A DNA stretch of 64,000 nucleotides, from assembly GCF_000191065.1 (NCBI RefSeq), contig NZ_GL872283.1:372885-436884 (forward strand), read 5' to 3'. This document shows, piece by piece, positions 15,362-24,991 of this stretch (its first letter is position 1; each line of letters starts with the position of its first letter). The stretch is from Prevotella multiformis DSM 16608. GTDB lineage: Bacteria > Bacteroidota > Bacteroidia > Bacteroidales > Bacteroidaceae. Position numbers and translations under genes: made by a program. The notes beneath the pieces are model-generated. The model was not told the DNA's origin and made no database searches. It worked only from the letters and a program-made list of their open reading frames with translations.

Positions 15362-16288
15362 CTAAAAGTTTATTACCAAATAGTTATCTGTAATCAGCAA
15401 AATGCCCCATAATACCATCAGCGGCATCAATTCGAGCGCACAAAAGTACAAAATTATTTGCAGACCGACACCCTTTCTTTTGAAAAAGATGGAATAGCCC
15501 TTATGGAAAGCAAGCATTTTGACGAATAACATGACAATCAGTATACAGACCAGTGCCGCATTCGCCGACAATGAGAAATACACCTGAAGCAGGACTACCG
15601 GGAACAGCAGCACCCCTTCGAGTGAGGAAAGGAAGAGCCATGTGTGGTTCCATTGTCCGTTGCTTCTCCTGTCGAAGAACACCCAGTTGACGAACCCATA
15701 GGTTAAGTGCTTGAGCAGGAAGTAGCCCATGAAGATGCCGCAGAAGCATCCTATCGTCCCGAGGTGGGATGCGCATTCAGGCCGTCCGTTGTTCCCTCCG
15801 TGTGCAAAGAAGTAATAGAGGATGCTTGCCAGCAAAGCGGTCTGCGCTATGAGGAACAGCTGGAAGCGCACTTCATAGTCCGTCTCGGTGACCGATTCCT
15901 TGCGCCGGCCGATATGGAAGAAACTCCTGATCTGCTTCTCAATGAAGTTGCGTGACACGGAGAATGCCACCATCGCCATGACGAAGCAGCCCAAGAGCAG
16001 GGCCGTTATCGTGTTGTCATTGCTGACCGTATAGGGGACCGGTACGCCCTCAACTCCGCCGGCGTGTCTGCTTCCGCGTTCTGTCTTGAAGTACTTGCTG
16101 CCCTTGAAGTAGCCTTCTTCCGCAAAGTGGATGTCCGTCAGCTGAAAGGTCTTCTGCTTCCGGGGGCACAGCAAGGCCGGCGGAACAGGAGTCTGGCCCG
16201 CCTTTGTCGCAGAATCGGTCTTCTTCATCTTTCCTGCTGCCGGCTTCAGCAACAGGGAAGAGGGAACGATGGAGTCGGTTGTCGGCAT
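15362..16288 (-). CDS. DUF4271 family multi-pass membrane protein
   Basis: This protein of about 308 residues starts at ATG 16288 (MPTTDSIVPSSLLLKPAAGK). It has an N-terminal region of about 100 residues rich in Lys, Thr and Pro, then six to seven hydrophobic helices, for example NTITALLLGCFVMAMVAFSV, QLFLIAQTALLASILYYFFA and the C-terminal LELMPLMVLWGILLITDNYL. It matches the Bacteroidetes family DUF4271, whose function is unknown. Its constant place between metK or hemD and rnpA is the main clue. An upstream TTG in frame at 16294 is possible but less likely. Confidence 0.8.
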   Translation of the reverse strand: MPTTDSIVPSSLLLKPAAGKMKKTDSATKAGQTPVPPALLCPRKQKTFQLTDIHFAEEGYFKGSKYFKTERGSRHAGGVEGVPVPYTVSNDNTITALLLGCFVMAMVAFSVSRNFIEKQIRSFFHIGRRKESVTETDYEVRFQLFLIAQTALLASILYYFFAHGGNNGRPECASHLGTIGCFCGIFMGYFLLKHLTYGFVNWVFFDRRSNGQWNHTWLFLSSLEGVLLFPVVLLQVYFSLSANAALVCILIVMLFVKMLAFHKGYSIFFKRKGVGLQIILYFCALELMPLMVLWGILLITDNYLVINF

Positions 16289-16294
16289 TGTCAA

Positions 16295-17587
16295 TTAAAG
16301 TCCGAATGCCTTTCTGATTTCGTCCACGCGGTCGAGCTTCTCCCATGTGAAGAGTTCCACGTCCACGGTCTTGGTATCGTGATAACGACTTGAAAAGGTC
16401 TTCTTTACAATCTCGTTCTTCCGTCCCATGTGTCCGTATGCCGCTGTCTCCAGATACATCGGCTGCCGGAGCTTCAATGTCTTCTCGATGGCTTTCGGAC
16501 GGAGGTCGAACAGCTTTTTCACCTGTTCGGCAATCTCGCCGTCGGAGGCTTTCACGTGCGAACGGCCGTAGGTGTTCACGTAGACGCTGACCGGCTCGGC
16601 GACACCGATGGCGTATGCCAGCTGTACGAGTATCTCGTCGCTTACGCCGGCAGCCACCATGTTCTTGGCAATATAGCGGCTCGCATAGGCTGCCGAACGG
16701 TCCACCTTGCTGGAGTCTTTGCCCGAGAAGGCGCCGCCGCCATGGCCGCCTTTGCCGCCGTAGGTGTCGACGATGATCTTCCGACCCGTCAGACCGGTGT
16801 CCCCATGCGGCCCTCCGATGACGAATTTGCCTGTCGGGTTGACGAGGTATCTGATGCCGTCCTTGAACAGCGCCAGCACTTTCTCCGACCTGATCTGCGC
16901 CTTTACGCGGGGCATCAGTATCTCGACGACGTCCTTGTGGATTCTGTCCACCATCTCCTTGTCGGCCTTCAGCTGTGCCTCATGCGAACCGTCGGCCGGC
17001 TTGATGAAGTCGTCATGCTGTGTCGACACAACGATGGTGTCAATGCGCTGCGGCAGGTTGTCGTCGCTGTATTCTACCGTCACCTGGCTCTTGGCGTCCG
17101 GACGGAGGTAGGTCATCACTTTGCCTTCCTTGCGGATGTCGGCCAGCGTGCGCATGATGAGATGGGCCAGGTCGAGGGTGACGGGCATGTAATTGTCGGT
17201 CTCGTCGCAGGCATAGCCGAACATCATCCCCTGGTCGCCGGCTCCCTGGTTTTCGGCATCGCCGTTGTCGACGCCCCGGTTGATGTCGTCGCTCTGTTCA
17301 TGGATGGCAGAGAGAATGCCGCAGCTGTTGCCGTCGAACTGGTATTCGGCCTTCGTGTAGCCGATGTTGTTGATGGTCTTCCGGGCGATGGTCTGCAGGT
17401 CGACGTATTCCTTGGACCTGACCTCTCCCATGATCACGACCTGTCCCGTCGTGTTGAAGGTCTCTATTGCGCACCGGGCCTCTTCGTCGTAGGCCAGGAA
17501 CTGGTCGAGCAGTGCGTCACTGATCTGATCGGCAACCTTATCCGGGTGTCCCTCAGATACGGATTCCGATGAAAACAAATATGCCAT
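16295..17587 (-). CDS. metK: S-adenosylmethionine synthetase
   Basis: The 430-residue protein carries the MetK signatures: [20 protein letters not shown] (about 9-28), the [15 protein letters not shown] loop near 117-131, and the P-loop-like [19 protein letters not shown] near 285-303. It makes SAM from methionine and ATP in the cytoplasm. The family is usually 380-400 residues; the extra length is mainly in inserts typical of Bacteroidetes. It is first in the block and has a TAACTTTG promoter at 17628-17635. Confidence 0.97.
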   Translation of the reverse strand: MAYLFSSESVSEGHPDKVADQISDALLDQFLAYDEEARCAIETFNTTGQVVIMGEVRSKEYVDLQTIARKTINNIGYTKAEYQFDGNSCGILSAIHEQSDDINRGVDNGDAENQGAGDQGMMFGYACDETDNYMPVTLDLAHLIMRTLADIRKEGKVMTYLRPDAKSQVTVEYSDDNLPQRIDTIVVSTQHDDFIKPADGSHEAQLKADKEMVDRIHKDVVEILMPRVKAQIRSEKVLALFKDGIRYLVNPTGKFVIGGPHGDTGLTGRKIIVDTYGGKGGHGGGAFSGKDSSKVDRSAAYASRYIAKNMVAAGVSDEILVQLAYAIGVAEPVSVYVNTYGRSHVKASDGEIAEQVKKLFDLRPKAIEKTLKLRQPMYLETAAYGHMGRKNEIVKKTFSSRYHDTKTVDVELFTWEKLDRVDEIRKAFGL

Positions 17588-17627
17588 ATTTCCTCTGTTT
17601 TATTGTTTACTTTTCCGTTTAAGGGTG

Positions 17628-17635
17628 CAAAGTTA
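17628..17635 (-). promoter_or_regulatory. -7 element for metK
   Basis: TAACTTTG on the minus strand, 41 bp upstream of the metK ATG. It probably drives the whole metK to tyrS block. Confidence 0.65.
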
Positions 17636-17766
17636 CTGCAACTTGCTTGGAAAACAAAATAAAAGGGGGAGATTTATACATTATTATAAGAGGTGGCGGG
17701 AGACCTCCCCGGCCCTCTCGGAGGAGGACGGAAGGCGGCGGCCGATGGCGCCGGGGACAGACGGAA

Positions 17767-17828
17767 AAGGCGGTGGCAGGCTTTTGATGAACGCTTGGAA
17801 ACGTTCGTCATCGCCTGGCACCGCCTGT
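17767..17828 (-). terminator. Long imperfect hairpin after the M16 peptidase gene
   Basis: GGCGGTG, CAGGC and GATGAACG on one arm face CGTTCGTCATC, GCCTG and CACCGCC on the other, giving a nested stem just beyond the M16 peptidase stop codon. A dispersed CCTCCCCGG/CGGAGGAGG hairpin lies at 17704-17728. There is no strong T run. Confidence 0.5.
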
Positions 17829-17852
17829 CTGTTCTGTGGCGGGAACCGTCCT

Positions 17853-20669
17853 TTACTTACCCGGTGTCATCACCACCTCTGCATGATTGCCGGCAGCAAC
17901 CAGCTGCTTCAGGTGAGCTGCAAGCCTGGCGGGGGTGAGTGCCTCTACGGCTGCCTTGTAGCCTGTCTGGAGGTCGACACCCGTCCAGATGTACTCGTCG
18001 AGGATGTCCATCCAGTGGCCGTTGTTCTTGGCGGAAAGCTCCGCATTCTTCAGCATGAAGTCCTTTACCTTCTGCACCTTGTCGGCATCCATCTTCACCG
18101 TGTTGTCCTTCATCCCCTCGGCGAGGAGCTTCAGGGCAAGACCGGACTTGTTCGGGTCCATCGGACAGTAGCCCTGTATGATCGCCACCGCCTTGTCGCC
18201 TCGACGCTGCAGACCGCCGCCGGCACTCACGGAGTAAGCGGCGCTGGCATCCTCGCGGATGCTCTTCAGGTAAACCATTGAGAGCACCTGTGCGGCGGCA
18301 TCCGTCAGGACGGAGTTCTCAACCGTATAGGCCATCGGCGCATGCCACAGTTCAAAGGCGATGGCCTTGGGTGTCTCAGACTTGCGGGTGAACCTGTTTT
18401 CGATCTTTCCGGCAGCGAAACCCGAGACATCCTTCCAGTTCTCGGCCTTTCCCTTGGGCAGGGAAGCGATGTATTTCTCGATCAGCGGACGCAGTGCAGC
18501 CTCATCGAAGTTGCCGACGAAGTAGTAGACGAACTGTCCCGGATTGGCATAACGCTCCTTCCAGATCTGGAGAATGCGGTCGTAGTCCACGCCTTTCAGC
18601 GTGTTCAGCGTCACCGGTGCGAAGCGTGCCTCGTGCCCGTAGATCGTGCAGGTGACCGAGTCGGAGAAGACGCTCTCCGGCGAGAGGTCCTTGTTCTTCA
18701 ACGCCAGCTCGAACTGCGACATCATCGACTTGAACGAAGCCTCGTCCTTGGTGACATCCGTGAAGTTGAGATAGAGCAGCTGCATCATCGTCTCCACATC
18801 CTTCGGGACACAGGAACCGCCGAGCATCTGGTAGTAGTTTGACAGCGTGCACGACATGGAAGCCTGCTTGCCCGAGAGAGCCTTCTGCAGTTCCTGATGC
18901 GAGAAACTGCCCAGTCCGCTGTTGCCCATGACGGCATCGAAGAGCTGCAGGTTGTCGAAGTCGGCCTTGCCATAGAGCCCTTTGCCGCCCTTGGCCACCG
19001 CCTGGAACTGGATTTCATTGTCCTTGAAGCCGGTCTTCTTCAGAATGACACGCGCGCCGTTGCTCAGGGTCAGTTCCTTGTAGCCGAGCACCTTGTTCTC
19101 TTTCTCGCCGGTAATCTTGCCGGCCTTCGGCAGCCGGGTTTCGTCGAGGAGCGGTTCCTGCTTCACGTTGTCAACGTAAGGTTCGATTTTCTCGTCACGT
19201 ACGGCCTTGATGGTCTGCGCCATCTGCGCCTCCGTCGGATAGGTCTTGCCGGCCTTCTCCTGTGCGAAGATGAAAGCCACGAAGTTGCTGTCCTTGTCGG
19301 AGATGAGCTCCTGGGCATACTTGTTGATGACGTCCACGTTCAGTGCCGGCATATCAATCAGCTGCTTCATGATCTGATACTCGTCCTCCTTGCCCGGGAT
19401 AGGCTCGTTGGTGAGATAGTGGTCGCGCAGCTCGTCGCCGTACTGTGCATTCTTGATCTTGTTGCGGTTGACGTAGGCGGCCTCGATCCGGGAGAGGTAT
19501 TCCGCCTTCATGCGGTCGTACTCGCCGGCGGTGAAGCCGTGCCGGCGCACGCGCTGGGCCTCACGGTAGATGGCGGCCAGCGACTCGAGGTCCTTGCCGT
19601 CCTTGGCCGATGCCGACATTTCAAAGGCGTCCTTGGTCTTCGAGAGGAAGTAGTCGCCGTCGTCGGCACTGGCACTCGTGAACGGACAGTCAGGTTTCTG
19701 CGAGAGCTCCTCCAGCCGCTGGTCGAGCATCATGGTGATGATTTCCTTGGCGTAAGAGTCGATGTAATAGTACATATCGCCTTTCTGATCATCAGGGAAA
19801 GCATCGTGCTTCATGCAGAAGCCTACCTGGCTGTAAGGCATCTCCTTGTCCTTTCCGAAGACGTAGATGGCTTCCTTGGTGTCAGGCACCTGCTCGTCTA
19901 CGACCTGTGCCGCGTCGGCCGGAACGGTAGACTTCGCCCAGAGCTTCTTGATTTCGCTTTCGATATGGTCTACATCCACATCGCCGACGACGATGATGCA
20001 CTGATTGTCGGGACGGTACCACTTCTTATAGTAGTCGCGGAGGTCCTGATAAGGGAAATTGTCGACAATGCTCATCAGGCCGATCGGCATACGGTGTCCG
20101 TACTTGGAGTTGGGATAGAACTTCGGCAGTACGTCGTCATAAATCCGCATGATCGGGCTGCGGCGCAGCTGCCATTCCTGGTGGATGACCCCGCGTTCCT
20201 TGTCGATTTCCTTGTCGGCAAGCGTCAGGCCGTTCGACCAGTCCTTGAGAATCAGCAGGCAGGAGTCGAGTGCACTCTGGCGGGATGTCGGCACGTCGCA
20301 GACACGGTAGACGGTCTGGTCGATGCTGGTATAGGCATTCAGGTTGCTGCCGAACTCAACGCCGAGCGAGCGGGTGAATTCCAGCAGCGTGGAGTCGGGG
20401 AAGTGCTCCGACCCATTGAAGGCCATGTGCTCCAGGAAGTGGGCCAGCCCTCGCTGCTTGTCGTTCTCCTGGATGGAACCGACCCGCTGTGCGATGTAGA
20501 AGTTGGCTACATGCTCCGGCCATTCGTTGTGAAGGATGTAATAGGTCAGGCCGTTGCTGAGCTTTCCCTGTCTCACGTTCTTGTTCACGGGAATCGGCCC
20601 CATCTGCTGCGCAGACACCATCCCTGTGACAAAAAGCAAGACAGTCAAGAATAAGTGTTTGATTTTCAT
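17853..20669 (-). CDS. M16 family zinc metallopeptidase (PqqL-like, two-unit)
   Basis: This 938-residue protein has a signal peptide (MKIKHLFLTVLLFVTGMVSA) and the inverted zinc motif HFLEH at 77-81, followed by a third ligand glutamate in EIDKERGVIHQEW near 150-160. Two M16 halves follow (about 35-480 and 520-930), the second inactive, as in PqqL-type enzymes. Periplasmic M16 proteases degrade peptides, and some Bacteroidetes and enterobacterial members process proteins tied to TonB uptake. The gene has its own promoter at 20711-20718 and no operon partner. The substrate is unknown. Confidence 0.92.
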   Translation of the reverse strand: MKIKHLFLTVLLFVTGMVSAQQMGPIPVNKNVRQGKLSNGLTYYILHNEWPEHVANFYIAQRVGSIQENDKQRGLAHFLEHMAFNGSEHFPDSTLLEFTRSLGVEFGSNLNAYTSIDQTVYRVCDVPTSRQSALDSCLLILKDWSNGLTLADKEIDKERGVIHQEWQLRRSPIMRIYDDVLPKFYPNSKYGHRMPIGLMSIVDNFPYQDLRDYYKKWYRPDNQCIIVVGDVDVDHIESEIKKLWAKSTVPADAAQVVDEQVPDTKEAIYVFGKDKEMPYSQVGFCMKHDAFPDDQKGDMYYYIDSYAKEIITMMLDQRLEELSQKPDCPFTSASADDGDYFLSKTKDAFEMSASAKDGKDLESLAAIYREAQRVRRHGFTAGEYDRMKAEYLSRIEAAYVNRNKIKNAQYGDELRDHYLTNEPIPGKEDEYQIMKQLIDMPALNVDVINKYAQELISDKDSNFVAFIFAQEKAGKTYPTEAQMAQTIKAVRDEKIEPYVDNVKQEPLLDETRLPKAGKITGEKENKVLGYKELTLSNGARVILKKTGFKDNEIQFQAVAKGGKGLYGKADFDNLQLFDAVMGNSGLGSFSHQELQKALSGKQASMSCTLSNYYQMLGGSCVPKDVETMMQLLYLNFTDVTKDEASFKSMMSQFELALKNKDLSPESVFSDSVTCTIYGHEARFAPVTLNTLKGVDYDRILQIWKERYANPGQFVYYFVGNFDEAALRPLIEKYIASLPKGKAENWKDVSGFAAGKIENRFTRKSETPKAIAFELWHAPMAYTVENSVLTDAAAQVLSMVYLKSIREDASAAYSVSAGGGLQRRGDKAVAIIQGYCPMDPNKSGLALKLLAEGMKDNTVKMDADKVQKVKDFMLKNAELSAKNNGHWMDILDEYIWTGVDLQTGYKAAVEALTPARLAAHLKQLVAAGNHAEVVMTPGK

Positions 20670-20710
20670 CTTGAACGTTGTTTTGTAATTGAATATTAGC
20701 TATTATGGCG

Positions 20711-20718
20711 CAAATTTA
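20711..20718 (-). promoter_or_regulatory. -7 element for the M16 peptidase gene
   Basis: TAAATTTG on the minus strand, 42 bp upstream of the ATG. Confidence 0.6.
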
Positions 20719-20945
20719 GATAAAATTCCCGAACTATAAGCCAGTCGGATGAAGAAAATGCTTTTTTCTTTAGCGGGAAGCTACCCGGAAATCCGTTGCT
20801 CTTCTCCGTTTTCCTTTATTCCGGATCTTCAGGAATTCGGAGTGATGAGGTTTGTCTCGCGCGTTGATGACTTTGATGAAAGATAACATCTCCGCTTCTC
20901 CGGCTTCCGGAAAGTGCAGGGCAGGGGGATGCAGCGGCGGTGCGT

Positions 20946-21050
20946 TTCCCAGCGGCTGGGAATCCTGTTCCCGACCGGTCGGGAATCCTGTTCCCGGCGG
21001 CCGGTACTCCTGTTCCCAACGCCTGGTACTCCTGTTCCCGACCGGCCGGG
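20946..21050. repeat. Palindromic repeat array A (five units of about 22 bp)
   Basis: TTCCC cores occur at 20946, 20968, 20991, 21013 and 21035, that is at spacings of 22, 23, 22 and 22 bp. The typical unit is GGGAATCCTGTTCCC, a palindrome with a 5-nt centre, separated by GC-rich linkers of 7-8 nt (such as GACCGGTC, GGCGGCC, AACGCCT). Two middle copies have GGTACTCC in place of GGGAATCC. The array lies between the divergent M16 and TonB-receptor-like genes. The orientation is opposite to arrays B and C. A dispersed CTCCCCC...GGGAGAGGGG hairpin follows at 21067-21089. Confidence 0.85.
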
Positions 21051-21186
21051 GACGGTTCGGCCCGTACTCCCCCTTGAAAGGGAGAGGGGCTGTGCGGAAA
21101 CAGCGGAAATGCCCCGGCAGATGGAAGGAAAACACAATGTCAGTCAAATGTCAGGGATTATTTTCGCCGGACGGGCAGTGAAAAGC

Positions 21187-21194
21187 TATCTTTG
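21187..21194 (+). promoter_or_regulatory. -7 element for the TonB-receptor-like gene
   Basis: TATCTTTG, 10 bp upstream of the ATG at 21205. The leader would be only a few nucleotides, which supports the chosen start and argues against the longer frame reaching back to 20914. Confidence 0.65.
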
Positions 21195-21204
21195 CACGCA
21201 AAAA

Positions 21205-23286
21205 ATGAAGATGCGAAAGATGATGAGAAAAGTTGTATGTATGGGGATTTTGGCCCTTCTGTCCCTGCCGGTCCCGGCGCAGAAGGAGGGGGAAGCCGGG
21301 CAGCAGGCCGGGCAGGTAACGTTGAAGGAGGTCACCGTGGAGGCAGCAAAGGTGATCCGCAAGGTGGACGGACAGCTGGTCGTCCCTTCCGAAGCACAGC
21401 GGAAGTCCGCCGCTGACGGGTACAGTCTGCTGGGGAGGGTCGCCCTTCCGCACATCCGGGTCGACGAGACGATGCACACGGTCACGGCCTTGATGAACAA
21501 CGGGGAGGTGCAGCTGCGGCTGAACGGCGTGCCGGCAGGCAAGGAGGAAATGCTCTCCTTGGATCCGAAACAGGTGAAAAACATCGATTTCATCGATAAT
21601 CCCGGGGTGCGTTATGGAGAGGGAATCGCTTATGTCATCGACATCCATACGCAGCGGAACACCGGCGGCTATACGGTGGGGGCAGACCTGACGCATACGC
21701 TCACGGCACGGAACAGCGATGACAGGGTCTATGCCAGGTTCAACCGCAGGAACTCGGAACTGTCTTTCTCCTACGGCTTCTCTTATCAGGATTTCCGTGG
21801 AGAGCGGAGCTCCGAGGCGGCGGACTACCTGCTGGCCGACGGCAGCCACCACTTCGTTTCCCGGGAGCAGACGGCAGGAAGGAACCGCACGGTGGGAAAT
21901 ATGTTCCAGGTGAAATACTGTCTTGCCGATTCTTCCACGTATGTCTTCCAGGCGACGTTGTCCGGCGACGGCAGCAACAGCCCCGGCAGCTTCGCCGACT
22001 TCCTGCTGCGGGACGGAGCCGTGACCGGGACTTTCCGGAAGGCCGCCGTGGAGAGCAGTTTCTCCCCGGCATTGGACCTCTACTTCTTCCATCAGCTCGG
22101 GAAGCACCAGAGTGTCACGGTGGACATCGTGGGGGCCGGCATCTATACCGACAGGCGGACGCAGAATGACGAGGGCGGACACTACGCCTACCGGGCCGAC
22201 GGACGGAGCTGGACGGTGCGCAGTGAAGCCGTCTATGAGAACCGGCTGAAGCCTTTCACCCTCTCGGCAGGAGTGCAGCACATGGCGAAGTACACCCGGA
22301 ACGATTACGAAGGGGACGTGTCGGCGCTGAACAGAATCCACCTCGGGGAACTGTATCTCTTCTCCGAGGTGAAGGGGCGGTGGAAACGGATGAGCTGTTC
22401 GGCGGGTGCCGGCGTGGCGGACAAGACCTATTCGCAGGCGGCCTTCCGGTACGACTACTGGACGTTCCGCCCGAAACTGACGCTGGGCTTCGAGGTGGCG
22501 AAGGGGCTGGACGTGCGCTATACCTTCCAGACCTATCGCCGGGTATCGTCCTATGCCATGGTGAGCAAGGCACGCATCCGGAACAACAGCAGGGAGTGGA
22601 CGGTCGGCAATCCCGACCTGAAGCCCTCGCGCGTCATCCAGCACCTGGTGGAAGTCAGTTACTGCCGTCCGCGCCTGACGAATAACGTCTATATGGAGTA
22701 CCGGAACAACCAGAACTGCAACATGGGGGTCTATGAACGGACGGCGGCCGGACAGTTCCTTTATTCGCAGCAGAACGCCGGAAGCATACGGATGTTCTAC
22801 GTCCAGGACTACCTCAAGTATGATCTCATCCCCGAGCATCTGTCCCTGACCCTGGCCGGAGGAATCAACCGTTTCTTCAATGTCAGCAGTCTTTACCGTC
22901 ATTACCTTACATCCTATACCTGTGGCGGCAACGTGCAGGTCTATCTCGGCCGCTGGACCCTGGCCGGCTTTGCGGACAACGGCTGGAAATTCGTAGAGGG
23001 GGAACAGCAGGGGCATAACAGTCCGGCCGTCTATTTCACCGCCGGTTATCGGCTGGGAAACTGCACCGTCTCGCTTTACCTGCAGCATCCCTTCCAGCAG
23101 CATCCGCAGATGTATCGCTCACAGGTGCTGAATGAATATCTGCACAAGGAGATCTCCCAGCGCAGCAGGGATCTGGGCAATATGCTGACCATCAGCTTCA
23201 ACTGGCGGCTCTCGAGAGGGAAGACGTATAAGGAAATCAGGAAGACGATCCAGCAGAAGGAAGACCGGCAGACGGGGATCATGTAG
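21205..23286 (+). CDS. TonB-dependent receptor-like outer-membrane beta-barrel protein
   Basis: From ATG 21205 the protein has 693 residues. It has a signal peptide (KMMRKVVCMGILALLSLPVPAQ), then a plug-like domain (about 35-140: VTLKEVTVEAAKVIRKVDGQ through NIDFIDNPGVRYGEGIAYVIDI). A barrel with alternating aromatic and polar strands continues to the C terminus. It lacks the N-terminal carboxypeptidase-like domain of SusC proteins and is shorter, resembling the outer-membrane beta-barrel branch of TonB-dependent receptors. The ligand is unknown and no partner is adjacent. The frame could be extended upstream to 20914, but that segment is made of array A and is not believable as protein. Confidence 0.82.
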   Translation: MKMRKMMRKVVCMGILALLSLPVPAQKEGEAGQQAGQVTLKEVTVEAAKVIRKVDGQLVVPSEAQRKSAADGYSLLGRVALPHIRVDETMHTVTALMNNGEVQLRLNGVPAGKEEMLSLDPKQVKNIDFIDNPGVRYGEGIAYVIDIHTQRNTGGYTVGADLTHTLTARNSDDRVYARFNRRNSELSFSYGFSYQDFRGERSSEAADYLLADGSHHFVSREQTAGRNRTVGNMFQVKYCLADSSTYVFQATLSGDGSNSPGSFADFLLRDGAVTGTFRKAAVESSFSPALDLYFFHQLGKHQSVTVDIVGAGIYTDRRTQNDEGGHYAYRADGRSWTVRSEAVYENRLKPFTLSAGVQHMAKYTRNDYEGDVSALNRIHLGELYLFSEVKGRWKRMSCSAGAGVADKTYSQAAFRYDYWTFRPKLTLGFEVAKGLDVRYTFQTYRRVSSYAMVSKARIRNNSREWTVGNPDLKPSRVIQHLVEVSYCRPRLTNNVYMEYRNNQNCNMGVYERTAAGQFLYSQQNAGSIRMFYVQDYLKYDLIPEHLSLTLAGGINRFFNVSSLYRHYLTSYTCGGNVQVYLGRWTLAGFADNGWKFVEGEQQGHNSPAVYFTAGYRLGNCTVSLYLQHPFQQHPQMYRSQVLNEYLHKEISQRSRDLGNMLTISFNWRLSRGKTYKEIRKTIQQKEDRQTGIM

Positions 23287-23373
23287 CGGGCTGCGGCACG
23301 GTATGCAGCTGCCGGTTCTTTGCCGGGCGGTTTGCCCTGCAGCTCCCGTCCGTTCATTTCTCCCTGTACGGAA

Positions 23374-23402
23374 AGAGGCAGACCCGTCGGGCCTGCCTCT
23401 TA
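23374..23402. terminator. Bidirectional terminator between the receptor-like gene and the HU gene
   Basis: AGAGGCAG and CTGCCTCT flank ACCCGTCGGGC. It sits between convergent genes ending at 23286 and 23426. Confidence 0.7.
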
Positions 23403-23425
23403 TCTGTTGCAGTCAGTCTGCGAAT

Positions 23426-23701
23426 TTAAGCGTTTACCGCATCAGCCAGCTCTGCACCGGCCTTGAACTTGGCAACCTTCTTGGCAGCGATCTGGATTTT
23501 CTCCTTTGTTGCCGGGTTGATGCCCTCATGAGCAGGACGCTCGTTGACAGCGAATGTGCCGAAGCCTACCAGCTGTACCTTGTCACCAGCCACGAGTGCG
23601 CCCTTGATGGCCTCTGTCGTTGCGTCCAATGCTTTCTTTGCGTCAGCCTTGCTCAGCCCGGCACTCGCTGCGATCTTCTCGATTAACTCTGTCTTGTTCA
23701 T
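23426..23701 (-). CDS. HU family DNA-binding protein
   Basis: This 91-residue protein is a full-length HU: MNKTELIEKIAASAGLSKAD, the VQLVGFGTFAVNERPA segment, and the DNA-wrapping arm with GINPATKEKIQIAAKKVAKFKAG. It is a dimeric nucleoid protein that bends DNA. Single gene with its own promoter at 23754-23761. Confidence 0.96.
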   Translation of the reverse strand: MNKTELIEKIAASAGLSKADAKKALDATTEAIKGALVAGDKVQLVGFGTFAVNERPAHEGINPATKEKIQIAAKKVAKFKAGAELADAVNA

Positions 23702-23753
23702 AATTTTGATTTATTTGTTGATTAATTTATGAATGATATTCAGGATTATGCTG

Positions 23754-23761
23754 CAAATATA
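23754..23761 (-). promoter_or_regulatory. -7 element for the HU gene
   Basis: TATATTTG on the minus strand, 53 bp upstream of the start. Confidence 0.6.
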
Positions 23762-23866
23762 GCGGTTTACTTTTATAAAACAAATAAAATCTAATGAAAA
23801 GTGTAGATTTTTACAAATTTAAGCCTTTATCTCCCCTGTTCCATGCTTGATGACAGGAGAATTTCG

Positions 23867-23874
23867 TAATTTTG
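23867..23874 (+). promoter_or_regulatory. -7 element for the rhomboid gene
   Basis: TAATTTTG on the plus strand, 43 bp upstream of the ATG. Confidence 0.55.
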
Positions 23875-23917
23875 CAGTGTTTTAATGAGAAAGTCGTAAA
23901 GATATAGAAAACAGTAA

Positions 23918-24874
23918 ATGCGAAACATACCTGTAGTAACGAAGAATCTTCTTGTCATCAACGTGCTGGTGTTCATCGCCACGTACGTCCTGAGCGGGTC
24001 GAACATCGACTTGAACGAGCTCCTCGGCCTGCATTTCTTCCTGGCTTCCGACTTTCATGTCTGGCAGTTGGTTTCCTATATGTTCATGCACGGAGGCTTC
24101 ACGCATATCCTGATGAACATGTTCATGCTGTGGATGTTCGGCATGGTCGTGGAGAATGTCTGGGGGCCGAGGAAGTTCCTTTTCTATTATCTGGTCTGCG
24201 GCATCGGGGCCGGTCTGTGCCAGGAATTGGCACAGTATGCGGCGTATGTCGTGGAGGGACTGGCGCAGTACGACTCCGTGAGGATGGGCGGGAGCATCGT
24301 CCCCATGTCGGTCTATCTGAACATGATGACGACGGTCGGGGCTTCGGGTGCCATCTATGCGGTGCTCCTGGCGTTCGGCATGCTGTTTCCGGAGGAGCGT
24401 ATGTTCATCATCCCCATCCCCATCCCCATCAAGGCGAAGTGGATCGTCATGGGATCCGTGGCCGTGGAGCTGTTCTCGGCGATCGGGACAAGCAACGACG
24501 GTGTGGCACATCTGGCGCACCTGGGCGGCATGCTCTTCGGGTTCCTGCTGATCCGGTACTGGAAGAAACATCCGTATTCCGGCTACGGCGACTTCGGCAT
24601 GAACAGGGGACAGCAGTTCTTCGACCGCATGAAGCATACGTGGGAACAGCGGTCGGGACACCGTGCCGGAGGCTATGACAGGCAGAGCCGCAGCGGCTGG
24701 GCAGGTACGTCCCAGGGCAATACGGCCGGCAGCGACAGCGACTGGGACTACAACGCACGCAGGAAGCGGGAGCAGGAGGAGGTGGACCGCATCCTCGACA
24801 AAATACGCAAGAGCGGGTATGACAGCCTGTCGAAAGAGGAAAAACAGAAACTGTTTGACAGTAGCAGGAAGTAG
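23918..24874 (+). CDS. Rhomboid family intramembrane serine protease
   Basis: The 318-residue protein has a rhomboid core of about six helices (residues 8-215). The catalytic serine is Ser143 in VGASGAIYA (GxSG) and the catalytic histidine is His201 in VAHLAHLGGMLFG. The loop-1 HGGFTHILMNMFMLWMFG motif at about 58-75 is also present. The C-terminal 100 residues are soluble, rich in Arg, Gly and Ser, and end in a short helical motif (EVDRILDKIRKSGYDSLSKE). Rhomboids cut transmembrane substrates within the membrane. A repeated IPIPIPIK stretch at 166-172 is notable. Probably co-transcribed with the EEP gene 117 bp downstream. Confidence 0.93.
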   Translation: MRNIPVVTKNLLVINVLVFIATYVLSGSNIDLNELLGLHFFLASDFHVWQLVSYMFMHGGFTHILMNMFMLWMFGMVVENVWGPRKFLFYYLVCGIGAGLCQELAQYAAYVVEGLAQYDSVRMGGSIVPMSVYLNMMTTVGASGAIYAVLLAFGMLFPEERMFIIPIPIPIKAKWIVMGSVAVELFSAIGTSNDGVAHLAHLGGMLFGFLLIRYWKKHPYSGYGDFGMNRGQQFFDRMKHTWEQRSGHRAGGYDRQSRSGWAGTSQGNTAGSDSDWDYNARRKREQEEVDRILDKIRKSGYDSLSKEEKQKLFDSSRK

Positions 24875-24991
24875 CAGACGGGACTGCTTGCCGGAACAGG
24901 ACATACAGCTCCGACCAGCTTGGGCTGTCCTTAGTCTGTCTGTCCGGTCCGGGAAGCGTCCCCGGTACAGAGATCATGAGATAAAGACGAA

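Noticed and set aside
18897..20654. 585-codon plus-strand frame opposite the M16 peptidase gene
   Set aside because: Antisense shadow with no family resemblance; the minus-strand protein has a full M16 motif set.
20946..21050. CRISPR array
   Set aside because: The repeated core is only about 15 bp and palindromic, the linkers are 7-8 bp and partly repeated, and no cas genes are present. It is a tandem palindromic array, not CRISPR.
20914..21204. N-terminal extension of the TonB-receptor-like protein
   Set aside because: The frame is open back to 20914 but runs through array A and past the TATCTTTG promoter element. The signal peptide begins at 21205.
21151..23103. 650-codon minus-strand frame opposite the TonB-receptor-like gene
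   Set aside because: Antisense shadow; the plus-strand frame has a signal peptide, promoter and terminator.
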